Positions 11,372 through 22,904 of a DNA stretch of 64,000 bases are shown one piece after another (within the stretch, counting starts at the first letter, position 1; each line of letters starts with the position of its first letter). Location of the stretch: the NCBI RefSeq assembly GCF_000002985.6, contig NC_003281.10, positions 12,896,001-12,960,000 on the forward strand, in the 5' to 3' direction. The notes beneath the pieces are model-generated. The model made no database searches. It was not told where the DNA came from and saw nothing but the letters and a program-made list of their open reading frames with translations. Source of the stretch: Caenorhabditis elegans. Lineage: Eukaryota > Nematoda > Chromadorea > Rhabditida > Rhabditidae. Both the position numbers and the translations under genes were made by a program.

Positions 11372-12030
11372 CGGTGCCGGGGTCTCGACGCGACAAATTT
11401 TTGTGATTAGCGAAAAGGTGTGCGCCTTTAAATGGTACTGTAGTTTGAAACTTTTGTTGCTGCGGATTTTTTAAATCAAATTTTTAAATATATTATTTAT
11501 CCACCAAAAGGAAACGTGGAGAAAAACGATTTTCCGTTCCTGGTCTCGACGCGAAATATTTTTGTTAAATGCGATATAGGTGTGCGCCTTTAAAGGGTAC
11601 TGTAATTTCAAACTTTTGTTGCTCTGGAATTTTTATTGGTTTCAAATTTTTGTTTTTTCGAAAAAAAATACGTTTACATAGCTAAAAAAATTTGAAATAA
11701 AACAAAAAAAATATGAAAAATCGATAAAAATTCCGCAAAAACACAAATTTGAAACTACAGTACTCTTTAAAGGCGCACACTTTTTTCGCATTCAACAATA
11801 ATTGTTGTTTCGAGACCGAGGACAGTAATTTTGCGCAAAAATCGCAATATTTCGCGTCTGAGCAAAATGCGGAGCGCAGGAAAAATACGGATTTTGAAAA
11901 CACGCTCCACGGCCGATCGAAATTTCTCCGCCCCAGAATTTTGGGTCTCGTCAGGTATTTGGTGGCAAAAATGCTTTTACAAGGTTTACTAGGTTTAGGG
12001 TTACTGTAGTTCTAAAACTTTTTTCGTGGC
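11372..12030. repeat. GGTCTCGACGCGACA / GTGTGCGCCTTTAAA composite repeat
   Basis: Two direct copies (11376-11480 and 11545-11640) and one inverted copy (11745-11820) of a unit containing GGTCTCGACGCGA, GGTGTGCGCCTTTAAA, GTACTGTAGTTT and AACTTTTGTTGC. The same unit recurs at 17880-18180, 38330-38375 and 46740-46952. It is a common dispersed repeat and not a gene. Confidence 0.75.
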
Positions 12031-12740
12031 GAGACCATATTTTTCGTGATAAATTACAAATCCCCGTTAAAAAAAGTAATACTAAGTTATAAAGCTCCTC
12101 TGAGACCTCCTAATATTTGGGTGAACAATCGTAAATTTTTAGGTTGTCTGGAAAAAAATATATAAATATTATTACAAGCTCCCTTTTATGAATTATTCAA
12201 ATTCTCGCGCCAAGAATTTATCACTGGAGCGTACTTACCAAACTTTAGTCCATTTTCTAATCAAATCCACCACCGTACATTCTCTTCTACTAATGGACTT
12301 TTCTTTGAAACGTCCCAAATTCCGGGCAGAATCACCGAATTTCGTTCCCCAGAAAAAATTCCAGTTGACGTTGCTCCGCGCGCTAATGAATACCCCAGAG
12401 ACTCCAGAAAAACTGGGAGCCGCCCGTCTTTTTTGTTTTTGATGATTTTTGGGACTAAAATTCCAAATTCTAATTATTTTCCATTTTCCTACAAAAAAAA
12501 ATTTTCGGAGCTCATAGGAAGAAGTTATATCATGGAAAAAATCTATCTGGAATGAGCGTTAATTAGAAAAAAAAATAATGGGAAAAAAGAAAACAAAAAC
12601 AAGAAAAAGGCAGATAAATAGGTTAAGAAAGTACAAAAAGCCCGAGGGAAACTGACCTGATGTTGTTGACGACTTTTCTTGAAGAATGCGTGGGCTTAAG
12701 AAGCCTATTTACTACCTAAAATTGGCCCTTCTTCACGGGC
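12031..12740. other. Unassigned intergenic sequence
   Basis: Unique AT-rich DNA. 12188-12442 is open on the plus strand for 84 codons, but codon use and composition do not stand out and no domain is recognisable. Confidence 0.3.
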
Positions 12741-13100
12741 TTTCAGAGTCCCTCATATCTTGAAATGGCAGAGTTTACTGAGAACCTAGGCCGCGGCCAA
12801 GGCCACGGATTTCTGGCTTCCCTCATAAATTGAAATGGAAGAGTTTGCCGAACTAGGCCATTTTGGCTCGGCCATATCTGGGGTAGATTTACGGCGCGTT
12901 GCGTGTCGCGTCGCGGCTCGATTGTAAAACTAAATGTCCGTGTGGAGTTCACACGACTTTCCCGGCGGCCGATTGTCAATGGAGCGCGAAAAAATCGATG
13001 AGGAAGGCTAGAAGCCTGTGCATCATTTCCGCAAATTTTTTGAAGCTCCGTCGCGGTCATGGCCGATGTTCCCAACTCTCTCGGAACGCTCCGTCTTCAT
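12741..13100. repeat. TCGGCCATATCTGGGGTAGA dispersed repeat, copy 1
   Basis: Core 12806-13025: CTTCCCTCATAAATTGAAAT, CTAGGCCATTTTGGCTCGGC, GCGCGTTGCGTGTCGCGTCG, then ACACGACTTTCCC and ATTGTCAATGGAGCGCGAAA. Other copies lie at 18255-18510 (inverted), 22908-23135, 23509-23745 (inverted) and 41282-41482. 13098-13310 holds a weak palindrome with AACGAGACCC arms. Confidence 0.8.
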
Positions 13101-13562
13101 AAAATGGGTCTCATTAGGAATTTGGTCGTTTTAGCTATTATTCGTTATTTTTAATGATTTTTTTCGATTTTTTGATTTTTTGATTTTTTTCGTCACAAAA
13201 AACATTAAAACACACTGAAAAAATTAGAAAAATTAACGAAATCAGGAGATATAAAAAAGTTTGAATTTACGATTTTGTCGCCAAAAACCTAACGAGACCC
13301 AAGTTATGTCACTATGCGGCAATTCAAAAAAAGACAAATGTGTTATTTTGTTCTGGAAGTTACAATTTTTCACAAAGTCAGACCAATTAGAGCAGCCTCT
13401 TTCGAGTGAAAAAAGAAAAGAAAACACTTAACGAGCACACACAAATTTTAGAAGAAAAAAAAACGGAGCACCACGTGGAGAATTGCACGAAAACAACATT
13501 AAGCGATGGTTCTATACTTCCTTTTTTGTTCTGAACGTTTAATTTGGGAATAGTTTGAGCAA

Positions 13563-14110
13563 AGCCTAGGCTGGTCTAGGCTGGTCTAGGCTGGCCTAGC
13601 CCAGCCTAGCCAAGCATATTTTAGCCTAGACTCCCAGCTTGGCTAACCTTGCCTAGAATCCCAGTCTTGCCTAGCCTAGCCAACCTTACATAACGTATCC
13701 TACGCCTACCTAGTCTAGCCTCACCTAGCCTAGCCTAGCCTAGCTTAGTATACCCTTAACTAACCTAGTCCAACCTTATCTTACCTATCTTATCCTATGT
13801 CTACCTAGCCGGGCCTAGCTTAATCTAACTTCCCAGTCTTGCCAAGCCTAGCCAAGCCTAGCCAAACCTAGTCAAGCCTAGCCAAGCCTACCCTCACCTA
13901 TCCCTGCCTAGCTTAGCCTAGCCTGGCCTAGCCTTACCTAACTTATCCATCGCCTGCCTAACCTGGCCTAGCTTAATTTGTCCTATTCTTACCGAGTCTA
14001 GCCTAACCTAACCTAGTCTGTCCTAGCCTAGCCTAGCCTAGCCTCACCTAGCCTAGGCTCACCTAGCCTTGCCTACTCTTCACTAGACTCCTAGACTTGC
14101 CTAGCCTGAC
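13563..14110. repeat. CCTAG pentamer-like satellite
   Basis: About 550 bp of degenerate CCTAGCCTAGCC units with GCCTAACC and ACCTAGTC variants. It differs from the telomere-like GCCTAA arrays elsewhere in the window. It lies about 400 bp upstream of flp-14 and separates that promoter from the intergenic DNA to the left. Confidence 0.9.
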
Positions 14111-14511
14111 CTATCAATACATCTGCTCTGTTCAAACATTGACCTCCTCTGTCACTTAACTCAATATGCCCCTGGGCCTCCTTACGGAACCTCCGATACA
14201 TTTTTTTTGGTTTTTTTTATTTTTTATTACTTCCGGGGCAGATTCTCAGATGTTTGAGGTGTTTTCTCTTTTCCAATTTTCCCGGAAAATTTTAGCGAAA
14301 TCCTGCTAATCCGGGGACCCCATCCCCTCGGCTAATTAGTATTTGTTTTTTTTTTCGTAAAATTTTTAGTGCTACCGTACTCTTGAATTTTGTTTCATTT
14401 TTTTTTCTTCTCCTCGAGCTCTACCAAGCCACGCCCACAACATTTCACTTTCAACACCGAGCTCCGCCCATTTTGAAGTCTCCTCTGGCTCCAACTGAGA
14501 GCTCTCTTCAT

Positions 14512-17500
14512 ATGATGATCTGCCTGCCCACCGCGCTTCTGCTCTCCGCGTTCGTCGTGGCCGCCAGTGGCCAGGAGGCACCGGCTGGAGCCGGAGCTTC
14601 TGGAGCCGCACAGGCTCCACACAATCCGAAGGATTGTCAAGCGGTGAGTCAAAAAAAAACCATTTTGTTCTAAGAAGTTTAAAGTCATGTTTATAATTGG
14701 GTTTAAAAAAGTTTTTTTTTTCAAAACTGCAAGTGGAAGTTATAATGAGATAGTTTAGTGCATTTTGGAAAAGTTTTTCGAAAACTAAGTTAGGGCCTGC
14801 GTGACGTCATACATCCCATGGTTCTCAAAATTCTGAGAATGCGTACTGCGCAACATATTTGACGCGCAAAATATCACGCAGCGAAAACTAATGACTACTG
14901 TGTATTGGTTTGATCTACGCAGATCTACGAGAATCGCGGGAACTTAGACGCAGACTTCTTAACTGATTTCGCATGGTTAAGAACGTGCTGCCGTCACATT
15001 TTCTGGACAAAAAATTTGATAAATATGATATTCTTTTGATCCTCATGACGTTTCGGTTGTAGTAAACTTAATAAGATCACAATTTCTGCTCATTTTTCGG
15101 GGGAGGATTGGATGCACAATAAAGATTAAACAACTTGCGATGAATAGAAAAAAAATCTATTTTCTTTTTCATAGTTAATCTAGATGATTCTAACCTGATC
15201 ATACTATTCTCTGTTTGATTTGAATGTGTTTTTTTGTGGGGTTGGAAAGTAGTAGATCAAAGTTTTTTTAGAACTCCACTTTGGTAGATCATAACTCGGT
15301 TCATTTTATAGATAGCAAAATTTTTTAAACTATAAAGTTGCAGAAAAAGAAAAAACCTATATTTTTCTAGTTAACAACTTTTTGATAAAGCTAAAGATAG
15401 CCGAGATATGAGCTGTCAAATACGGGCTTCATCTCACCGTAGTCCTCGACAAAAATCTGAACCTATAATTACAAGGCTTCCGGTTGGTTTTTTTTTTGAA
15501 ACCATGTAATTTTCGTGCTTTTCCCAAGGATTTTGTTCCGGAATAATCACTGGGTTTGAAAAACGTACTACTGTAAAAAAACACATTTTCCAGATTCTGG
15601 CCAACAACGGCGATCAACAAGAGGCGCTTTTGTGCCAATTAAGCGAGAGCAGCATGCTTCTTGCTCAGCTCGGAGCTCTCGTTTCGGAGGGAGTTGAACG
15701 TCTCGTTCAGACTCACGGTAAGTAGGCAGGTAGTAGGTAGGCAGTAGGCAGGCAAGAGGCAGGCAGTAGGAAACAGGGGCACCGCCGAAAATTTTTTTTT
15801 CGATTTTTCGGTTGTTTTTGAGCATAACAGAAAAACAAAAAATTTAAAAAAAAACCGAAGATCCGGCAGCCCTGGTAGGTAGGCAATAGGCAGGCAGTAG
15901 GTAGGCAGTCGGCAGGCAGTAGGCAGAAGGGGTGCCTTTGCCAGGTTTTTCGGTTTTTTTGGGCAAAACCGAAAAATCGGAATACCGTAAAATTGGAGTC
16001 TGAAAAACGAAAGTTGGCAGTAGGCAGGCAGTAGGCAGATAGTAGGTAGATAGTAGGCAGGCAGTAGACAGGCAGTAGGCAGCAGAGGTGCCTATGCCAG
16101 GTTTTTTTGGTTTTTTGAGCATAACAGAAAAACAACAATTTTTTCAAATAAACCGAAAATCCGGCAGGCAGCAGGCAGGCAGTAGGAAGGCAGTAGGCGG
16201 GTAGTAGGAAACAGAGGCACCGCCGAAATTTGTTTTTTCGATTTTTCTGTTTTTTTTTTAGCAAAACCGAAAAACGAAAATTAAAAAAAAAAAAACAGAA
16301 AATCCGGCAGGCCAGGTAGGCAGTAGGTAGGCTGAAGGCAGGAACTAGGCAGTAGGCATGCAGTAGGCAGGTAGTAGGCAAATACTAGGTAGGCAGTAAG
16401 CAGGCAGTAGACAGGCAGTAGGCAGCAGGGGTGCCTATGCCAGTTTTTTTTTGGTTGTTTTATAGCAAAATCGAAAAATCGAAAAACCGTAAAATGGGAA
16501 TCTGAAAAACGAAAGTTGGCAGCAGGCAGGCAGTAGGCAGGCAGTAGGCAGGCAGTAGGTAGCAGGGGTGCCTATGCCAGTTTATTTGGTTTTCTGTCTT
16601 AGCAAAACCGGAAAACAGGAAAACCGGCAAGCCTAGTAGGTAGACAGTAGGCAGTAGGCATGCAGTAGGCAGGTAGTATGCAGGCTGTAGGTAGGCAGTA
16701 GGCAAGCAGTAGGCAAGCAGTTGGCAGAAGGGGTGCCTTTGCCAGTTTTTTCCCTTTGGTTTTTTTTTAGCAAAACCGAAAAACGAATTTTTTCTTTAAA
16801 AAACACCGAAAATCCGGCAGGCCTGGTAGGTAGGCAGTAGGTAGGCAGTAGGCAGGTAGTAGACAGGCAGTAGGCAGCAGGGGTGCCTTATCCAGTTTTT
16901 TTGGTTTTCTGTCTTAGCAAAACCGAAAAATGGAAATACCGTAAAATTGGAATCTGAAAAACGAAAATTGGCAGTAGGCAGGCAGGCAGCAGGCAGTAGG
17001 CAGACAGTAAGTAGGCAGTAGCAGGCAGTATGCAGAAGTAGGAAACAGGGGCGCCGCCGAAATTTGTTTTTTCGATTTTTCGGTTTTTTTAAAGCAAAAT
17101 TATTTCAAAAAAAAAAGCAGAAAATCCGGCAGGCCTGGTAGGTAGGCAGTAGGTAGGCTGAAAGCAGAAACTAGGCAGTAGGCAGGAACTAGGCAGTAGG
17201 CAGGCAGACAGTAGACATCCGATTTGCCAGCTGCATGAGTCAAACTTCATTTTCTCTGCATCAAATAAGCCTCCGGTGACCCAGCCGAAAGCCTAGACTA
17301 TCAATCACGTTCCGCCATTTTCTTGAAAAAGCCCCTGACTTTTAAAATGTAAAGCGCCAAATTCTTTTTAAATTCTTAATGATGGTTGTGCTCTTGCTTT
17401 GAGGTCTGATCCCAATGGGAAACGTTGTTGCAGGATTGGCTCTCGAGGAGGAGACCAACGAGGGAGACAATGACATGGAGAAGCGCAAGCACGAATACCT

Positions 17501-18740
17501 CCGATTCGGAAAGAGAAAGCACGAGTATCTCAGATTTGGAAAAAGGAAGCACGAGTACTTGAGGTTTGTGATTTTTTTTTAGTTGTAAGGCAGGCAGTAG
17601 GAAGACAGTAGGCAGGGTGTAGGCAGGCAGTAGGCAGACAGAGAGTAGGTAGACAATAAGCAGGCAATAGGCAGGCAGGGAATAGACAGGCAGTAGGCAA
17701 TCAGTAGGCAGGCAGTAGGCAGACAGGGAGTAGGAAGACAATAAGCAGGCAATAGGCAGGCAGTAGTAGGCAGATGTTATTATGGCGCCGCAAAAAGCTG
17801 CAACTGTTAGATGGGGGCAAATACGCTCCAACGTACAAATGAATACACCCAGGAAATTTTTGGAACCAATTTTCTTAACGAGACCCAAATTATGGCAGCG
17901 TTTGGAGCGCAATTGCACTTTTTTTTCGAAAAATTGTCATTTTTGCGTCACCGTAATACTTCTCAGGTCTCTACACGAATTTGCTTGTTTTTTTTTAATA
18001 CAGAAGGAATTCAAAAGCCTATAAAGATTACTGTAGTGTCCTGCAAAATATTATTTATTTACACAAAAATAATACGGACAAATTCTCGAGGAAATGATAG
18101 AAAAACTTTGAAAAATCGATGAAAATCAAAGTCGCACACCTTTTCGAATTTAACGAAAAATTTGTCGCGTCGAGACCTGTATTTGTGGCTGAAAAATCGT
18201 GTAACAAACTTGCGCGTAAAATATGATGTCTGTGCATCGAATTTTATGCGCGAATTTTTTTTCCCACTTTCACGGGGTTCAGGCCTTCCTCATTGCATTT
18301 TTCGCGCTCCATTGACAATCGCCTGCCGGACAACGCGTGGGAAAGTCGTGTACTCCACACGGACAAGTGATTTAGATTTACAACTAAAATCAAGCCGCGA
18401 CGCGACACGCAATGCGCCGTAAATCTACCCCAGCTATGACCGAGCCAAAATGGCCTAGTTTGGCAAACTCTTCCATTTCAATTTATGAGGGAAGCCAGAA
18501 ATCCGTGATTTTTCGAGCACAATTTAACGGAGAGAACAAGCTCTGATCTTCGCACTTTTCCGTAACACTATTAAACTTCAAAAATTGAATTTTCGACTCA
18601 AATTCGGTGTTCTTTTTGTTTGTTTCTAAATCAAATGTCACACGATGTCTCTAAAGGAAATTGTGTTCCATCAAATTTCCCCTATTTTTTTCAGATTCGG
18701 AAAGAGAAAGCACGAATACTTGCGTTTCGGACGCAAATAA
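14512..18740 (+). CDS. flp-14: FMRFamide-like neuropeptide precursor FLP-14
   Basis: Prepropeptide for an RFamide neuropeptide, processed in neuronal dense-core vesicles by dibasic cleavage and C-terminal amidation. Exons 14512-14643, 15594-15717, 17434-17563 and 18695-18740 give 143 aa. Residues 1-20 are a signal peptide (Leu/Ala core ending at AASGQ). A spacer with two Cys follows. Four identical KHEYLRFG copies at 104-111, 114-121, 124-131 and 134-141 are separated only by KR, and the last is closed by RK. Each Gly is the amide donor, so the mature peptide is KHEYLRF-amide. Intron 3 splits the Arg codon of the third copy. A tandem ATG offers a second start at 14515, and the choice would not alter the mature peptide. 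Introns 2 and 3 carry minisatellites. Confidence 0.98.
14806..15010. repeat. Composite of two repeat fragments in flp-14 intron 1
   Basis: Left part (about 14820-14890) matches the TTGACGCGCAAAATAT palindrome family. Right part (about 14910-15005) matches the MITE family, with GATCTACGCAGATCTAC and CTGATTTCGCATGGTTAAG. Both are truncated and abut each other. Confidence 0.6.
15718..17225. repeat. GGCAGTAGGCAGGCAGTAGG minisatellite in flp-14 intron 2
   Basis: Blocks of GGCAGGCAGTA units alternate six or seven times with a spacer of about 100 bp containing GGGGTGCCTATGCCAG, GCAAAACCGAAAAAC and AAAATCCGGCAGGCCTGG, so the higher-order period is about 200-260 bp. The minus strand reads as long Cys/Leu/Pro-rich frames (CLPTAYCLLP), which come from the unit. 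Confidence 0.9.
17578..17775. repeat. GGCAGTAG minisatellite in flp-14 intron 3
   Basis: Same unit as in intron 2 (GGCAGGCAGTAGGCAGACAG), here about 200 bp without the intervening spacer. It begins 15 bases after the exon 3 donor. Confidence 0.85.
18255..18510. repeat. TCGGCCATATCTGGGGTAGA repeat, inverted copy in flp-14 intron 3
   Basis: Reverse-complement copy of the element at 12806-13025, ending TCATTGCATTTTTCGCGCTC at the left and CAATTTATGAGGGAAGCCAG at the right. Confidence 0.8.
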
Positions 18741-18910
18741 GAAGGGAATATCTACTATCATCGAAGAAACATCTTTGAAAACCATACAAATAAAAGAAGA
18801 AAAAGACGGAACTACAGTACACCATTTTTTTTTGAAAGATTTTTTTTTCTATATTTTTCTCTCTATCTCTTTTCTCTCTCCCTCTCAGCATTGTCGAAAG
18901 AAGAAATTGT

Positions 18911-18916
18911 AATAAA
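18911..18916 (+). terminator. Poly(A) signal of flp-14
   Basis: Canonical AATAAA 171 bases after the flp-14 stop codon. The convergent gene on the other strand ends at 19297, leaving about 380 bp for the two 3' ends. Confidence 0.75.
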
Positions 18917-19135
18917 TCTTGTCGTTGGTTAAGAGTTATTTTCTAGAAGTCAGAGGAAGATAAGTGCGCAACCGACATTAAACAAGGTTCACGATGAACC
19001 ACTTTAAAAACGATTTAAAGAAAGCAAACTTCTGGGTCTTGTAGAAATTTCTGGGAATCTGGATTTTTTGACAAGTTTTGCTGGAATGCTCAGAAAAAAA
19101 AACACTTCGAATTTTTTAAAATGTACGGTAAATTT

Positions 19136-19141
19136 TTTATT
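19136..19141 (-). terminator. Poly(A) signal of the four-TM gene
   Basis: TTTATT on the plus strand (AATAAA on the minus strand), 156 bases beyond the stop codon of the gene at 19297-22670. Confidence 0.55.
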
Positions 19142-19296
19142 AGAATTTTTGTCAATAATTCCAAAAAATGAACAAAAACGCAATTATAAGATCCCTTCGA
19201 GATAAATGGAACAAAAAAAAAAGAATAAATATAAGTAGATCGTATTAGAAATTTACATGAAAATGAGCAATAAAAAATCCCAAGACTTCTGCCGAA

Positions 19297-22200
19297 TTAC
19301 TGCACGTAAACTCCACGATCGTATTTATTGAACTTTTGCGAGCGCTGTAGAATCTTATCGTTGACAAGATTTGCAACGAAAATGGCAGCGATGCCGAGGA
19401 AGCATCCAACGTTGAGTCCAGCCATTGCCTGTAAGAAATTAATTTTGAAAAGTTTGTTAAATTTGGCAAGAGTTCGCGAAGTTTGGCAAAATTTAGCAAA
19501 GTTTGGCAAAAGTTGGTAACTTTTGGTAAAAGCAGGCAAACGTTTGCGAAAGTTGGCAAAAGCTGACAGAAGTTTTTGAAAAATTGCACGATTTTGAAAC
19601 TTTTCTAAAATGGGCAATTTTGTAGTTAGAGGACTCAACATTGCTCTCCGAACACTTAAAAAATGCCCTTTTTCAGAATGTAGCGGTTTTAATTTGTACA
19701 TTTTCAGAAAAATTATTTTTTTCCCCAAAAAAAAGGACAGCCGTTAGATGGCAGAAAAATGAAAATGGGCAAAAATAAAAAGTTGCCTAAATTTGTTGAA
19801 AACGGGTAAATCGTATATGGACAATTCAGAAAATCTAGGTTTAACCCGTCAAAAACCATTAGTGGCAAAAATGGACAATTTATTGCAAAAAATCACAATT
19901 TTGAAACTCCTCTAAAATGGGAAATTATTTAGTTAGAGAACTCAAAATTGAAAAACTCCGTTTTTTTTAGAACACTGACAAAGTTTAGCAAAGTCGGCGA
20001 AAGTTTGGAAAAAGCTAGCGAAAGTTGGCAACTTCTGGCAAAATTTTTATAAAAAATGGCAAAAGTTGGAGAAAGTTGGCGAATTATGGCGGATATTGAC
20101 GAAAAACTCCAAGATTTTAATTTAGAACACTGGCGAAATTTAGAAAAAAGTTGCCGAACTTCTGCAAAATTTGGCAAGTGTTCATTTGGTGTCAAAGTGA
20201 CTCATTTCGGCTTGATCTACGTAGATCTACAAAAAAATGCGGGCGAAGAGACGCAGAGTTCTCCACTGATTTTGCATGGTTAAGAACGTGCTGACGTCAC
20301 ATTTGTTGGGCGAAAAATTCCCGCATTTTTTGTAGATCATATCGTAATGGGACAGCCTGACACCACGTGAGTGTTGGCAATAGTTGGTAAAAGTTAGCAA
20401 AAACGAATTGCCAAATTGCCTAGAATTTTCGAATTTTCAACCTACCCCAATCCATCCAAATCGTTCGCCAGTTTCAATAATTGTTCTCTGAGAGATTGTG
20501 CCACCAATTCCAATAATGATAAGCCATCCTATAATTCCAGCAGTTGAGAAGATGATTTCCTGAAAATTAGATTAATTTGCAAAACCCAGTAATTTAATAA
20601 TTTCTAGCTCTTGGAAACATAGCTTAACCTAATTATCCACACAACTAATTACGCCTACCCACACACACACACTTTTTCCAAGACAATTCAATTTTCTAAA
20701 CAAAAAACCTGCAAATTTGAAAATTTATAACTCACCGCAAATCCACAATTCGTTAGCGGAGTATCCTCTCCACGTTTTGCCAAAAGGAATGACATGAGAA
20801 TTGAGACAAGGCAGTAGAGAAGTGTCAGTGCAGAGACAATATAAATGATGACAATGTCATAATTAATTGAGATGTATGCGGTGACATATGCTGGGTCCAG
20901 GAGGATCAGTGTGACAATTGTGAGAATCTGAAAAAAATTTATATATGATTTTCGGCAACATGTTTCATTAAATTGATGATGAATGGCAATATATTATGGG
21001 AACACAAAATTCTGGAAATGCGTATGGCACAGCATATTTGACGCGCAAAATATCTCGTAGCGAAAACTACAGTAATCCTCTCAATGACTTCTGTAGCGCT
21101 AATATTTTATCGATCAATAAATAATTGCCGTAAATCGACACAAGCGCTACAGCAGTCATTTAAAGGATTACTGTAGTTTTCGCTACGAGATATAGTTATA
21201 TTTTGCGCGTCAAATATGTTGTGGAATACGTATTCTCAGCATTTTGTGTTCCCGTAATATAGAAAAATGATTGACTGATACGAAAATATTTTTTTATTGA
21301 AGTTAAAGAATGTCAAAAAAATGCTCAAAAATGCTCCAAAATTAGCTGAAAATTGCCGATCTCCTAAAAAAAATAATCCGACAGAAAATGACAACTTTGA
21401 TGCAGTTTTTGAGCATTTTAATCAATTAAAAAAAAATTATTTAGGTGTCATTTTGTAGAATTGTTTCATGAATTAAAAAAATTTACAAAAAAAAAGCGTT
21501 ATTTGCAATTTGCAACACAAAGTTTCTTTCTGAATAATTTCCCAATTTTATTTTGAATAAAAAGTTTTCCAGCAAATTAAAGCAAATACGGTAATTTTCT
21601 TACGGGAACACAAAATTCTCAGAATGTGTATTGCGCAACATATTTGACGCGCAAAATATAACTATATCTCGTAGCGAAAACTACAGTAATCCTTAAAATG
21701 ACTATTGTAGCGCTCGTATCGATTTACGGTAATCATTTATTTTATCGATATAATATTAGCGCTACAGTATAAATAATTGATCCTTTCAAAGATCGCCCCC
21801 CGTAAATCGACACAAGCGCTACAGTAGTCATTTAATGGATTACTGTAGTTTTCGTTTTCGCTAAGATATATTTTGCGCGTCAAATATGTTGTGCAAAACG
21901 TATTCTCAGAATTTTTTCCTCAATTTCCAGTTTATTTCCAAATGTATACAGTTCCGGTGCATGACTAATGTCTTCAGGTGGGTGGCGGGTCGTCTTCAAA
22001 GTTTCACCCCGCAATATGCAAATATTTGTTTGTAGAGCGAGTATGCTCTTTACGATGGAAAGTCTCAAGGTCTACAGCCTACTGATAACAATGGTTAACA
22101 TTGTTTTACGTTATATATTTGGAAAATGAGTGAGAGATAGGCTAGACGCAGACAATTTGGAAAAGCAAAACAATTTTAGAAAGAAGTTTCGAAAAAATTC

Positions 22201-22670
22201 GAAAATCGATATTATGGGAACACAGAATTCTGAGAATGCATATTGCACAACATATTTGACGCACAAAATATAACTATATCTCGTAGCGAAAACTACAGTA
22301 ATTCATTAAATGACCTTGTGTCGATTTACGGGCTTATATTAATTGATTAACCGAATAGTGACAACGTTAAAAAAATCGAGCCCGTCAATCGACACCAGCG
22401 CTACAGTAGTCATGTAAAGAATTACTGTAGTTTTCGCTACGAGATATTTTGCGTGGCAATAATTTTTTTATATTCTCGGTCCCTCAGAGGTGCTGCGTGG
22501 CCTAGAAAATTCTAAAATTCGGCCAGACATTATTTAATGTAAGCTGAGAGGCCCAGGTTTTCAATTTTTCTAGGCCACGTATTCTAGGCCACCCATTCAG
22601 CGCGAAAAAAACTTACAATAATCACAATTTTAATGCCCATACCGATGAGCAGCTGGCTTGGAAACGCCAT
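19297..22670 (-). CDS. Small four-pass membrane protein (MARVEL-like)
   Basis: Exons in transcript order 22670-22617, 20927-20736, 20559-20446 and 19428-19297 join in frame to 163 aa. Four hydrophobic segments lie at about residues 5-28, 43-66, 83-105 and 122-145. There is a short RGEDTPLTNCG loop between TM2 and TM3, and a polar C-terminal tail (NDKILQRSQKFNKYDRGVYVQ-like). Size and topology resemble MARVEL or tetraspan proteins of the secretory pathway, but I see no family-defining motif, so function is unassigned. The start codon follows a TTTTACAG acceptor four bases upstream, consistent with trans-splicing. Intron 1 (20928-22616) holds three copies of one palindromic repeat, and intron 3 holds GGCAAAAGTTGG runs and a MITE. 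Confidence 0.85.
19590..19960. repeat. AGTTAGAGGACTCAA dispersed repeat
   Basis: Two copies of a block with TCTAAAATGGGCAATTTT, GTAGTTAGAGGACTCAA and a TCCGAACACT segment. It is the same family as the larger array at 54055-55160 downstream of unc-25. Confidence 0.65.
20189..20369. mobile_element. MITE copy in an intron of the four-TM gene
   Basis: Inverted orientation relative to 2900-3079. It starts AAAGTGACTCATTTCGGC and ends GGGACAGCCTGACACCACGTG, with TGCATGGTTAAGAACGTGCT and TGACGTCACATT inside. Both GTAGATC arms are preserved. Confidence 0.85.
20993..21260. repeat. TTTGACGCGCAAAATAT palindromic repeat, copy 1
   Basis: Inverted repeat with ends ATTATGGGAACACAAAATTC and GTGTTCCCGTAATAT. 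The arms carry TTGACGCGCAAAATATC, TCGTAGCGAAAACTACAGTA and TGTAGCGCT. The AT-rich loop has ATCGAT and TAAATCGACACAAGCGC. Lies in intron 1 of the four-TM gene. Confidence 0.85.
21601..21913. repeat. TTTGACGCGCAAAATAT palindromic repeat, copy 2
   Basis: Same family as 20993-21260, slightly larger because of a longer central loop. Both arms are intact apart from the outer right end. Confidence 0.85.
22210..22461. repeat. TTTGACGCGCAAAATAT palindromic repeat, copy 3 (truncated)
   Basis: Left end ATTATGGGAACACAGAATTC is present. The right arm stops after CGCTACGAGATATTTTGCG, so the outer right 40 or so bases are missing. Confidence 0.8.
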
Positions 22671-22904
22671 TTTCTGTAAATATTAAGTAAAAAGAACTGA
22701 AAAATAAATTATACATTAAGAAAAAAGTAGGGGATAGGTTGGAACTTCGCTCCATTGATAATGCAAAATTTTTCACAATAGAGCTTATTTGCATAGAATG
22801 GGATTTCGAAAAAATTGATATTATGAAGACGCAGAAAAAATCGGCTTTTCAAATCGAGGTGCAAAGGCGCTCCAATGAAAAATTTGGGTCTTGTTGGGTA
22901 TTTA

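Noticed and set aside
15713..16705. A 222-codon minus-strand frame rich in Cys, Leu, Pro and Tyr
   Set aside because: It is the reverse reading of the GGCAGTAG minisatellite in flp-14 intron 2, with no initiation or splice context.
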